Shown here: piece by piece, positions 1 to 6,297 of the stretch
Numbering within the stretch: the stretch's first letter is position 1
Layout: the number at the start of each line of letters is the position of its first letter
Assembly: GCA_003223775.1 (NCBI GenBank)
Contig: QHWK01000214.1
Location: forward strand, 1 to 14,426
Direction: 5' to 3'
Length of the DNA: 14,426 nucleotides
Source of the DNA: Acidobacteriota bacterium
GTDB lineage: Bacteria > Acidobacteriota > Vicinamibacteria > Vicinamibacterales > CAVVIG01
The notes under the pieces: model-generated
The model's input: the letters and a program-made list of their open reading frames with translations, nothing else
Database searches by the model: none
Told to the model about the DNA's origin: nothing
Translations under genes and position numbers: made by a program

Positions 1-667
1 AGACGAGGCGGTCCATCATCAGCTTCAGGACGCTCGGCGCCTGATACCAGTAGACGAGCGTGACGATCATCACGCCGTGCGCCGCGACCCACCGCGGATA
101 CAGCTCGTTCATCCAATCCACGACTTGTCCGATGGCGTGATTGGGATAGCAGGAGCACGGCCAGTGGCACAGCGGCATCGCCGTCGAGACGCACGCCTTG
201 CACGGGAAGATCTGGCGTCCGTACTCCGCCGTCAGGAGGCTCAGGTCGAGCAGGTCGCACTGCAGGCCGGCGCGGTCGATCTCTTCGCGCGCCTGCATCG
301 CCAGACGAAACGTCTTCGACATCTCGCCGGGGCATGTCTGATCATGGCGCGCCGCGCCGCAGACGAGCAGCACCCGTCCGGGACGGCTCGCGTCCTTCTG
401 CTCGCGCTCGGCCTGCTGAATCCGCTCGCGAGCCTCGAGCCACTCGATCGGCAGCTCGAATTCCGGATCGGCGAAGCCCGGCCCCGCCTTTCGCATGCGC
501 GGACTCTTGCGGTACTCGTTGTACGCGTTCCACGCGACGGCAATGACGGCGCCGATCTCGCGTTCCACGTGCTCGAACTCGGGACCGTAGAACCGTTCTC
601 GAAGCCGGCGCTCGAACTCCTCGCGCGTCAGCTTGACGTCGCCCTGTCCCTTCCTCACATCGACCAT
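1..667 (-). CDS. NAD(P)H-dependent flavodoxin-like oxidoreductase, C-terminus beyond the window
   Basis: Reading from the ATG at 667 the frame stays open to base 1, giving 222 codons with no stop, so the gene continues past the window edge. Residues 1-96 form a charged helical N-terminal extension. From about residue 97 a flavodoxin-like fold begins with GRVLLVCGAARHDQTCPGEM, a strand followed by a phosphate-loop-type turn like that of NADPH-dependent FMN reductases. Residues 156-175 carry a cysteine cluster (C156, C159, C167, C171, C173) in CKACVSTAMPLCHWPCSCYP, followed by a hydrophobic strand and WYQAPSVLKLMMDRLV, the usual 'partner-proximal' segment of this fold. The predicted role is FMN-dependent reduction of quinones or other small acceptors in the cytosol; the substrate is not readable. 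Upstream, AAGGGCAGG is a weak ribosome-binding site. The gene is divergent from the hydrolase at 729. Confidence 0.85.
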   Translation of the reverse strand, partial: MVDVRKGQGDVKLTREEFERRLRERFYGPEFEHVEREIGAVIAVAWNAYNEYRKSPRMRKAGPGFADPEFELPIEWLEARERIQQAEREQKDASRPGRVLLVCGAARHDQTCPGEMSKTFRLAMQAREEIDRAGLQCDLLDLSLLTAEYGRQIFPCKACVSTAMPLCHWPCSCYPNHAIGQVVDWMNELYPRWVAAHGVMIVTLVYWYQAPSVLKLMMDRLV

Positions 668-728
668 ATGTCTGCCTGCCCTTCGAGGCGCGCTGGTAGT
701 ATTGTGCGCTATGGAACGGGGGCGTGAC
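668..728. promoter_or_regulatory. Short divergent intergenic region, candidate promoters
   Basis: Only 61 bases separate the divergent starts at 667 (-) and 729 (+), so both promoters must lie here or overlap the coding starts. On the plus strand TAGTAT (697-702) could be a -10 element for the hydrolase gene, but no convincing -35 is seen at the right distance. The assignment is weak and rests mainly on position. Confidence 0.3.
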
Positions 729-1583
729 ATGCGACTGATACGGGCGATCGGCGCGACGATGCTGATCGGCGCGCTGGCGAGCGCATCCGCGCTCGCGCAG
801 CCGGCGCCGCCGAAGGAGGATGACTTCACGACGTCCGACGGCGTGAAGATCCACTACTTCACGGCCGGTGCGTCGGGATCGTGGGTGGTCCTCATCCACG
901 GCTACCCGGACAACGCCGAGCGCATGTGGTTTCGCACGGGCATCGCGCCGGCGCTCGCGAAGAACCATCGCATCGTCGCGCTCGACAACCGGAACCACGG
1001 CAAGAGCGACAAGCCGCAGCCCGGCGGCAGCGGCCGCGCCCAGGACGTCGTCGAGCTGATGGATCATCTGCAGATCGGCCGCGCGCACATCCACGGCTAC
1101 TCCATGGGCGGCGCCCTCACGGGGCAGCTGCTCGCGATGATCCCGCAGCGGTTCATTACAGCCGGCTTCGGCGGCTCGGGCGTTCAAGAGACGGACCCGA
1201 AGCTTCGCGCGCAGGCCGAAGCGATGGACGCGGCGCTGCCGAAGGCGCAGGGCGAGGATGCCGCCGGCATGGAGCGCTTCCGCGCGCGCGTCGCGCAGAT
1301 GCGTCCGGCGAACGCGCCGCCAATCGCCTCGACGCCGCTTCAGCTGGATTTGACGACGCTGAACGTACCGATCCTTGCCGTGAACGGATCCTTCGACAAC
1401 CCGTATGCGAAGACCCAGCGCCTCTGGCGGGAGGCGCGCGTCTTCGAGAACGTGATCCTCGCCGGGAAGACGCACCTCACGGCGATCGCGACGAGCGGCG
1501 CGCCGCCGCTCTACATCGAGGCGACGGCGCGCTTCATCGACGCGAACGACGTTTTCGCGCACGAGCGCACGCGCGAACGATAA
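729..1583 (+). CDS. Exported alpha/beta-fold hydrolase
   Basis: A 284-residue protein of the alpha/beta hydrolase superfamily. Residues 1-24 are a Sec signal peptide (basic MRLIR, hydrophobic core, ASALAQ cleavage site), so it should act in the periplasm. The core motifs are in order: HGYPD (57-61, oxyanion-hole HG), the GYSMGG nucleophile elbow with Ser125, an acid candidate Asp223 in NGSFDNP, and the catalytic His249 in GKTHL. Length and motif spacing fit single-domain esterases, epoxide or lactone hydrolases; the substrate cannot be told. I chose the ATG at 729 because it begins the signal peptide and follows a purine-rich GGAACGGGGG. An in-frame ATG at 711 would add six residues, and the open frame back to 633 has no signal-like start. 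The gene converges on the NHL-repeat gene, with 21 bases between stops. Confidence 0.9.
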   Translation: MRLIRAIGATMLIGALASASALAQPAPPKEDDFTTSDGVKIHYFTAGASGSWVVLIHGYPDNAERMWFRTGIAPALAKNHRIVALDNRNHGKSDKPQPGGSGRAQDVVELMDHLQIGRAHIHGYSMGGALTGQLLAMIPQRFITAGFGGSGVQETDPKLRAQAEAMDAALPKAQGEDAAGMERFRARVAQMRPANAPPIASTPLQLDLTTLNVPILAVNGSFDNPYAKTQRLWREARVFENVILAGKTHLTAIATSGAPPLYIEATARFIDANDVFAHERTRER

Positions 1584-1604
1584 GGTCCCGGTTCTCGGGG
1601 CCGG

Positions 1605-2879
1605 CTACGTGCGCGGCTTGCTCGGCCAGACGACGCCCTGATCTTTCTTCGTCACCGGCGCCAGCCCCTTGAAGACGAACTTCTGCACGCGCTGCCCGCG
1701 GTAGGTCTCAGTCGTGTAGAGATTCCCCTTCGAGTCGGTCGCGAGGCTGTGCACGCCGTAGAACTCGCCAGGCTGACGGCCGCCCTCACCGAAGCTCGTG
1801 AGCAGCTCCAGCGTGTCGCGCAGGATCACGTGGACCTTGTCGTTCTCGCCGTCGGCGAGATAGAGATACTTCTGCTGCGGGTCGCGCGAGAACGCGACGT
1901 CCCACGCCGATCCCGATCCGAGCGTCTCCTTGTTGAAGAACCCTTCCTTCACGAACGTCCCGTCCGGCTTGAAGACCTGGATGCGATCGTTGACGCGATC
2001 GCAGACATACAGCAGCCGATCGACGGAGAGATCGGCGCAGTGGACCGGGTTGCGGAACTGCTGCGCGGGCTGCGCCTTCGGATCGTACGGCCCGAGGTTG
2101 ACGTCGTCGGGCTTGTGGCCGTACGCGCCCCAGTGGCGCTTGTAGCCGCCGGTCTCGGCGTCGAAGACGATCACGCGGTGGTTGCCGTAGCCGTCGGCGA
2201 CGTAGAGCTCGTTGGTCTCCTTGTCGACGAACGTCTTCGCCGGCAGCCGCAGGTTCGCGACGTCGTTGCTCCCCTTGCTCGATCGCGGTTTGCCGATCTG
2301 CATGAGGAACTTGCCGTCCTGGGTGAACTTCAGGACCATGTTGTCGCTGAACGACTGCGTGCCGCCGGTCTGCCCTTCCTCCTGCTGGCGGTTCTGTCCC
2401 GCGGCGGGCTGCCCGCGCCCGGCCGGCGGCGCGCCGCGGCCGTTGCCGCCGATCCACACGTTGCCGCGGTAGTCGATCGTGATGCCGTGGTTCGAGTCGG
2501 GCCAGTCGTAGCCCTGTCCCGGCCCGCCCCAGTGGCCGATCAGATTGCCGGCGGCGTCGAACTCGAGAATCGGCGGCGCCGCCGCGCAGCACTGCGCCGT
2601 CTGCGGCGTCGTCGTCGCGTGGACCTCACCCGGCTCGAGCGAGCCGGCGCGATGGATGATCCACACGTGATCCTGCGCGTCGACGGAGACGCCGATCGTC
2701 TGGCCGAGAATCCATTTGTTCGGCAGCGGCTTCGGCCACAGCGGATCCACCTCGAAGCGCGGCGCCTGCACGGCCGCACCCGCCGCGCCGAGCGCGTGTC
2801 GATCGAGCGCGGACGCGGCGAGCCCGAGCCCTGCGAGGACGAGCACGTACGCGCCCGCCATACACACCTTTCGTGTCAT
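1605..2879 (-). CDS. Exported NHL-repeat beta-propeller protein
   Basis: A 424-residue protein starting at ATG 2879, preceded by a strong GGTGGAGGAGT ribosome-binding site. The N-terminus is a signal peptide (about 1-25). The mature part is built of NHL-type blades: ILEFDAAGNLIGHWG (104-118), GITIDYRGNVWIGG (132-145), VLKFTQDGKFLMQIG (182-196), ELYVADGYGNHRVIVFD (224-240), LLYVCDRVNDRIQVFKPDG (289-307), YLYLADGENDKVHVI (338-352) and a final HSLATDSKGNLYTTE blade (377-391). Such six- to seven-bladed propellers resemble the peptidyl-amidoglycolate lyase/NHL family and usually act as binding scaffolds or lyases outside the cytoplasm; no enzymatic activity can be assigned. A Gly/Pro/Gln-rich low-complexity insertion (about 147-176) interrupts the third blade, and a vicinal Cys97-Cys98 pair precedes the first. 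It probably forms a transcript with the small membrane protein 36 bases upstream. Confidence 0.88.
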   Translation of the reverse strand: MTRKVCMAGAYVLVLAGLGLAASALDRHALGAAGAAVQAPRFEVDPLWPKPLPNKWILGQTIGVSVDAQDHVWIIHRAGSLEPGEVHATTTPQTAQCCAAAPPILEFDAAGNLIGHWGGPGQGYDWPDSNHGITIDYRGNVWIGGNGRGAPPAGRGQPAAGQNRQQEEGQTGGTQSFSDNMVLKFTQDGKFLMQIGKPRSSKGSNDVANLRLPAKTFVDKETNELYVADGYGNHRVIVFDAETGGYKRHWGAYGHKPDDVNLGPYDPKAQPAQQFRNPVHCADLSVDRLLYVCDRVNDRIQVFKPDGTFVKEGFFNKETLGSGSAWDVAFSRDPQQKYLYLADGENDKVHVILRDTLELLTSFGEGGRQPGEFYGVHSLATDSKGNLYTTETYRGQRVQKFVFKGLAPVTKKDQGVVWPSKPRT

Positions 2880-2915
2880 GACTCCTCCACCGTTCGACTC
2901 GAATGGGATGGCCCG

Positions 2916-3059
2916 CTAATGGACGGCGACCTCCGGCGCGGGAGCGGCCGACGGACGCGGCGCGCGGCGCGTGACGGCAAGCGCGATCGCGCCCAGGACC
3001 ACTGAAATCAGGGGCAGCACGAACGCGAGATCGAACACCACCTCAGACAGCGTCAGCAT
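2916..3059 (-). CDS. Small single-span membrane protein (47 residues)
   Basis: From ATG 3059 the protein is 47 residues: a short acidic N-terminus (MLTLSEVVFD), one hydrophobic segment (about 10-29), a basic stop (RR at 31-32) and a Pro/Ala-rich tail. This is the pattern of a one-pass inner-membrane protein with the N-terminus outside by the positive-inside rule. A longer open frame begins at 3113, but the inner ATG is preferred because a perfect GGAGGAGG ribosome-binding site lies six bases upstream and the extra 18 residues are basic with no membrane character. It sits 36 bases upstream of the NHL-repeat gene on the same strand and is probably co-transcribed. I do not recognise a family. 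Confidence 0.65.
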   Translation of the reverse strand: MLTLSEVVFDLAFVLPLISVVLGAIALAVTRRAPRPSAAPAPEVAVH

Positions 3060-3391
3060 GGGAAGCCTCCTCCAGCCGGGATCGCCGCCGCGGTAACGTC
3101 GAGATATTCGCACGCCGCGCGCTGCGCTGCGCAGATTTAGTTGAGATCGACGGCGGGGAACGCAGGAAGGCCGGAAGGTTCGACGACGGGCGCTGGCGCC
3201 GGCGTAGGAGGACGCGCGGCGCCGGCGACCGCCCGCGGCCTGCCGTGGCCTGCTTTCGTCACGGGAGCCGCGAAGGCAACGCGAGGCGCGTTTGCGAGCG
3301 GCGCGCCAGCGGCGTGCCGAGTGTTTACGGATGCAAATTACGGCTGCGCTGTAGCATTTCCGCGCGCACCCGGGTCGTTCCTACACGGTGA
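3060..3391. other. Gene-free stretch of 332 bases
   Basis: No credible gene is seen between the start of the 47-residue protein and the stop of the DUF1259 gene. A plus-strand open frame crosses it but starts at TTG, has no ribosome-binding site and has Ala/Gly/Pro-rich composition typical of antisense frames in high-GC DNA. A 6-bp inverted repeat with a one-base centre (CTGCGC-T-GCGCAG, 3122-3134) and a locally AT-richer patch (about 3325-3360) are visible. The region must contain the promoter of the 3059 gene and the 3' end of the DUF1259 transcript, but I cannot place either. Confidence 0.5.
3066..3073 (-). promoter_or_regulatory. Strong ribosome-binding site deciding the 3059 start
   Basis: The minus-strand sequence GGAGGAGG lies six bases before the ATG at 3059. 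It is the best match to the anti-Shine-Dalgarno sequence in this part of the window and is the reason for choosing the 47-residue form over the 65-residue open frame. Confidence 0.7.
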
Positions 3392-4309
3392 TTATTTCGC
3401 GCCCTTCGCGCCGCCGTGCCCGAGCTCATCGAGCGCCGCGCGGAAACCGCCGGCGAGCTTGTCGGCGGGGCCGGTCCCCCAATAGTGCAGGAAGAACACC
3501 GCCGGCTGCGTGCCCGTCATGTGGTGATGGATCGCGACGACGTCCAGGCCATGGTCGCGCAGCGTCTTGAGCACCGGCGTCACCTCCGACGCGAGCATCG
3601 CGACATCGCCGGCGATCGCCGCGTTGTCGTTCGTGCCGACGAAGGCAGCCCACGTGTTCAGCCCCATCCGCGCGTTGATCGGCGCGCCCATCTCGGCGAG
3701 CTTCACGTCGTCGCGGCCGACGGTGATCTTGTAGACCGCGCCGGTCTGCTCGCCCTCGTGGCCGGCGATCTGCGCGAGCTTCGCGGCGTCGAGCGCCGGC
3801 GCCGTGGAACCGGACGTCGCGGTCGGCGCCGGGCGCGGCGACGATTTGCCGATCAGATCGAGCGCCGGCTTCACCTTGCGCGCGAGATCCATCGGCGCGC
3901 CGTGCGCGTGCACGTGCATGTAGAACATGCGAGGCTCGTCCCAGAAGAAATGGTTGTGGAGCGCGGTGACGTCGATCCCGTTCTGCAGCAGCGCCGACAT
4001 CACGGGATTCACTTCGTCCTGCAGCAGCACGAGGTCGCCCATCATCACGTCCATCGACGTGCCCTTGGAGAGCGCCACCCAGCCGCCGAACCCGAACGGC
4101 GTCGGCGTCTTCACGCCTTTCACCGTCACCGCGACGTCGCTGCGCGGGATGTTCACCTTCAGCACGCCGTCCTTGAAGTCGCCCTGCTTGCCGAGCAGCG
4201 TCAGGACGTCCTTGTAGGGCGCCGGAACGTCGGGCGCCTGCGCGCGCGCAGCGGTCGCGGCGAACGCCATCACGCTCGCCATCATGAACACCAGATGCGA
4301 TCTCCTCAT
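3392..4309 (-). CDS. Exported DUF1259 (LppY/LpqO-type) protein, internally duplicated
   Basis: A 305-residue protein from ATG 4309, preceded by AAAGGAAAG. Residues 1-24 are a signal peptide ending in ARAQA. The mature part holds two homologous halves. Half one (about 59-151) contains TPFGFGGWVAL, a DLVLLQDEVNPVMSALLQ helix and GIDVTALHNH followed by MFYMHVHAHG. Half two (about 201-296) contains MGLNTWAAFVG, GDVAMLASEVTPVLKTLRD and GLDVVAIHHHMTGTQPAVFFLHYWG. This is the arrangement of the DUF1259/LppY_LpqO family, whose function is unknown. Histidines cluster in both halves (118, 120, 132, 134, 136; and 261-263, 275), which suggests metal binding. A Pro/Ser/Thr/Ala-rich linker (157-171) joins the halves. 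The start overlaps the stop of the ChrB-type gene by four bases, so the two are translationally coupled. The longer open frame up to 4681 lies over the ChrB-type gene and is not used. Confidence 0.88.
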   Translation of the reverse strand: MRRSHLVFMMASVMAFAATAARAQAPDVPAPYKDVLTLLGKQGDFKDGVLKVNIPRSDVAVTVKGVKTPTPFGFGGWVALSKGTSMDVMMGDLVLLQDEVNPVMSALLQNGIDVTALHNHFFWDEPRMFYMHVHAHGAPMDLARKVKPALDLIGKSSPRPAPTATSGSTAPALDAAKLAQIAGHEGEQTGAVYKITVGRDDVKLAEMGAPINARMGLNTWAAFVGTNDNAAIAGDVAMLASEVTPVLKTLRDHGLDVVAIHHHMTGTQPAVFFLHYWGTGPADKLAGGFRAALDELGHGGAKGAK

Positions 4310-4692
4310 GGCTTTCCTTTCACGTGACGCGTTCCGAAGGACCGAGCGAGCGCCTCGAACATCGCGATCCCCTGCTCCAGGAGCGCCGCATCCTCGGCGT
4401 GCAGCTGCCGGAGTCCGTCGGCCATTCGCCCGACGGCAGCAGCCTCGGCGGCGCCATATCGATTGTCTCTCATATCGAGGTCGTGAACGATCTCGGCAAT
4501 GCGGCGAACCGCAACGTTGGGTCGGAACTGTCGAGCCAGCACCTCGAACGTGCATGAGTTGCCGTGATGGCTGAAGTCGCCGATGTCCATGTCGAACATG
4601 TCGAACGGAACGTCGTCGGCCGCGGGACGCTCGACGAGCGCGAAGGTCGCCGCGAGATCGATGAAGCGGCGAATCAACCACGCCGACGCCAT
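4306..4692 (-). CDS. Stand-alone ChrB C-terminal-domain protein
   Basis: A 128-residue cytoplasmic protein with features of the C-terminal domain of the chromate-resistance regulator ChrB: the N-terminal WLIRRFID (5-12), an acidic PFDMFDMDIGDFSHHGNSCTFE block (29-50) with His42, His43 and Cys47, and the RRIAEIVHDLD helix (63-73). Full-length ChrB has roughly another 150 or more residues before this domain; here none is present, because the frame upstream runs into the repeat region and mscL. ATG 4692 follows GGAGTCGATCGC, an acceptable ribosome-binding site. The TGA stop overlaps the ATG of the DUF1259 gene (ATGA). In ChrB the domain is proposed to sense chromate or superoxide stress, but with no DNA-binding part and no ChrA transporter here, a chromate role is only a guess. 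The family call is from motif recognition without an alignment. Confidence 0.78.
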   Translation of the reverse strand: MASAWLIRRFIDLAATFALVERPAADDVPFDMFDMDIGDFSHHGNSCTFEVLARQFRPNVAVRRIAEIVHDLDMRDNRYGAAEAAAVGRMADGLRQLHAEDAALLEQGIAMFEALARSFGTRHVKGKP

Positions 4693-4707
4693 GCGATCGA
4701 CTCCGGG

Positions 4708-4719
4708 ACGCGGCCGCGT
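4708..4719. repeat. 12-bp perfect palindrome upstream of the ChrB-type gene
   Basis: ACGCGGCCGCGT is a perfect 12-bp palindrome located 15 bases before the ATG at 4692. Its position would suit an operator for the ChrB/DUF1259 pair, but GC-only palindromes occur often by chance in this DNA and no second copy is seen in the window. Confidence 0.3.
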
Positions 4720-4788
4720 GACCCAGCGGCGCTTCGAGAACGTCTTTGCGGATGAGAACGCAGAGGCGGCAAAGCTCGCGGAGACGCA

Positions 4789-4832
4789 GAGGCGACGCGG
4801 AGGCGACGCGGAGGCGACGCCGAGGCGACGCG
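4789..4832. repeat. Four-copy 11-bp direct repeat in a CTTTGCG-like intergenic element
   Basis: The unit GAGGCGACGC plus one variable base recurs four times without gaps (4789, 4800, 4811, 4822). The flanks continue the theme: about 4740-4788 and 4833-4850 contain CGCAGAG, GGCAAAG and CGCGGAG words. On the minus strand the whole stretch reads as strings of CTCTGCG, CTCCGCG and CTTTGC words. This resembles the non-coding CTTTGCG-rich dispersed repeats seen in several environmental bacterial genomes; that link is from memory. It lies between mscL and the ChrB-type gene, and no coding frame uses it credibly. Confidence 0.7.
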
Positions 4833-4855
4833 GAGCCGCGAAGCGCAGAGCCGGC

Positions 4856-5257
4856 TCAGACCAGCGGCGACGTGCAGAAGGCGCAGCGCCGCGCGGCGAT
4901 CGCCACCTCGCTCAGGCACTCGGGGCACTTCTTGGTCGTCGGGTCCGGCGGCGCCTCGCCGCGCCGCATTCGCGCCACCATCGTGTTCACCGGCAGCACG
5001 ACGAAGAAGTACACCGCCAGAGCCATCATCAGAAACGCGATCAGCGCGTTCAGGAAGTCGCCGACCAGCAGCTTGCTGCCGTTGACGGTGAGCGTCAATT
5101 CCGAGAAATCGGGCTTGCCGGCGATCGCGCCGATGAGCGGCGTCAGGAGATCCTTCACCAGCGCGGTGACGACGGCGCCGAACGCCGCGCCCATCACGAC
5201 CGCCACCGCGAGATCGAGCACGTTGCCGCGCAGCAGGAATTGCTTGAAGCCTTTCAT
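4856..5257 (-). CDS. mscL: Large-conductance mechanosensitive channel MscL with zinc-ribbon tail
   Basis: A 133-residue inner-membrane channel that opens on hypo-osmotic shock. The N-terminus MKGFKQFLLRGNVLDLAVAV is the diagnostic MscL amphipathic S1 helix running into TM1, followed by VMGAAFGAVVTALVKDLLTP (21-40). The periplasmic loop (about 45-66) leads to TM2 (about 68-90, FLNALIAFLMMALAVYFFVV), and a basic segment (MVARMRR) follows. Unlike E. coli MscL, the C-terminus is a CPEC-x10-CAFC zinc ribbon (111-128) in place of the coiled-coil bundle. ATG 5257 has AAAGGA ten bases upstream. The longer frame reaching back to 6049 is the antisense-rich shadow of the dioxygenase gene. The gene lies 29 bases downstream of the dioxygenase stop and may share its transcript. 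Confidence 0.95.
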   Translation of the reverse strand: MKGFKQFLLRGNVLDLAVAVVMGAAFGAVVTALVKDLLTPLIGAIAGKPDFSELTLTVNGSKLLVGDFLNALIAFLMMALAVYFFVVLPVNTMVARMRRGEAPPDPTTKKCPECLSEVAIAARRCAFCTSPLV

Positions 5258-5286
5258 GAGCGTGATCCTTTCAGCTGATCGGCCCT

Positions 5287-6240
5287 CTACGATCTCGCGT
5301 GCGCCGCGGCGCTGAACGACAGCGGCGGCAGCGCCTGCTCGATCGTCGCACGGTCGGCCTCGAGCCACGGGGGCAGCACGAGCGTCTCGCCCAGATGCGC
5401 CGGATCCTCGTCGACCGCGAAGCCCGGGCCGTCGGTCGCGAGCTCGAACAAGACGCCGCCCGGCTCGCGGAAGTATACCGACCTGAACCAGAAGCGATCG
5501 ATCACGGGCGTCGGCTCGCGGCCGCTCGCCTCGAGCCGGCCGCGGATCTCGAGCTGGTGCGCCTCGTCGTCGACGCGCCAGGCGAGATGGTGCACCGCGC
5601 CGACGCCCCACGCGCCGCGGCGCCCTTCGGGTGCGGCGCGCACGTCGAGCACGCCGGGCGCGTCCGGGAATCCGTACCGGATCCAGCCGTGTTCGGTCCC
5701 GATCTCCTGGAACCCCAGCGTCGACGTCAGGACGCGCGTCGTCGCGGCGAGATCGCGCTCCCAGATCTGCGCGCCGAAGAGCCCGCGAATCTGTCGATCG
5801 GCGGCGACGGGGCCCCCCTCCCACGCCGCGAACGCGCGGCCGGCCGGCGCTTCGACCAGCGCGACGTCGAGGCCGTGCGGATCGGTGAGCGCGAGGACGC
5901 GGCGGCCGAATCGCGTCTCGGGCGCACCGACGCGCGTGCCGTAGCGCTGCAGCCGCTCGGCCCAGTACGCAAGGCTCCCGTCCGGGACTTCGAGATCCAC
6001 TTCCGTCGCCAGCCCGTGGCCGCGGCGCGGCGGCGCCATCTCCGCCCACGGGAAGAACGTCAGGTCCGAGCCCGGGCGCCCCTCCGCGTCCGCGTAGAAC
6101 AAATGGTAGGTGCCGGGATCGTCCTGGTTGACGCTGCGCTTGACCAGGCGCATGCCGAGGACGCCGGCGTAGAAGTCGAGGTTCTCCTGCGCCGGACCGG
6201 CGATGGCCGTGATGTGGTGCAGACCGTTGACGCCGCGCAT
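5287..6240 (-). CDS. VOC-family ring-cleaving dioxygenase (MhqO/LinE-like)
   Basis: A 317-residue two-module vicinal-oxygen-chelate protein. Module one starts with GLHHITAIAG (6-15) and contains DPGTYHLFYADAEGRPGSDLTFFPW (41-65), typical of the MhqO/hydroquinone-dioxygenase group. Module two runs from about 152 and ends with YFREPGGVLFELATDGPGF (256-274). The likely Fe(II) ligands are a His of the first GLHH (8 or 9), His217 or His218 in AVHHLAW and Glu266. Members open aromatic rings such as substituted hydroquinones in the cytosol; the actual substrate is unknown. ATG 6240 is preferred since it places GLHH at the usual distance from the N-terminus. An in-frame TTG at 6261 would add seven residues, and neither start has a strong ribosome-binding site. 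The gene is divergent from the response regulator and just upstream of mscL. Confidence 0.88.
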   Translation of the reverse strand: MRGVNGLHHITAIAGPAQENLDFYAGVLGMRLVKRSVNQDDPGTYHLFYADAEGRPGSDLTFFPWAEMAPPRRGHGLATEVDLEVPDGSLAYWAERLQRYGTRVGAPETRFGRRVLALTDPHGLDVALVEAPAGRAFAAWEGGPVAADRQIRGLFGAQIWERDLAATTRVLTSTLGFQEIGTEHGWIRYGFPDAPGVLDVRAAPEGRRGAWGVGAVHHLAWRVDDEAHQLEIRGRLEASGREPTPVIDRFWFRSVYFREPGGVLFELATDGPGFAVDEDPAHLGETLVLPPWLEADRATIEQALPPLSFSAAAHARS

Positions 6241-6280
6241 GCCCCGGAATTCTATTGCCAATTGCCGAATGCCGACCGGC

Positions 6281-6286
6281 TATGAT
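6281..6286 (+). promoter_or_regulatory. Candidate -10 element for the response regulator
   Basis: TATGAT lies 11 bases before the ATG at 6298, within the 57-base divergent region shared with the dioxygenase gene. A TTGCCA upstream is 20 bases away, longer than the usual 16-18, so the -35 is doubtful. If used, the transcript would have only about five leader bases. Confidence 0.3.
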
Positions 6287-6297
6287 CGAGCCGTCCG

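Noticed and set aside
342..1562. 406-residue open frame on the minus strand
   Set aside because: It lies opposite the alpha/beta hydrolase, which has a signal peptide and full catalytic motifs, and overlaps the reductase gene in another frame.
1584..1604. CCCG-CGGG mini-hairpin between the convergent hydrolase and NHL genes as a bidirectional terminator
   Set aside because: The stem is only four to five base pairs and has no T-run on either strand.
3191..3311. 9-bp inverted repeats CGCTGGCGC and GCGCCAGCG about 100 bases apart
   Set aside because: Such GC-only pairs are expected by chance in this composition, and the spacing fits no known element.
3141..3485. 114-residue plus-strand frame in the 3.1-3.4 kb gap
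   Set aside because: It starts with TTG, lacks a ribosome-binding site, has low-complexity Ala/Gly/Pro composition and runs into the 3' end of the DUF1259 gene.
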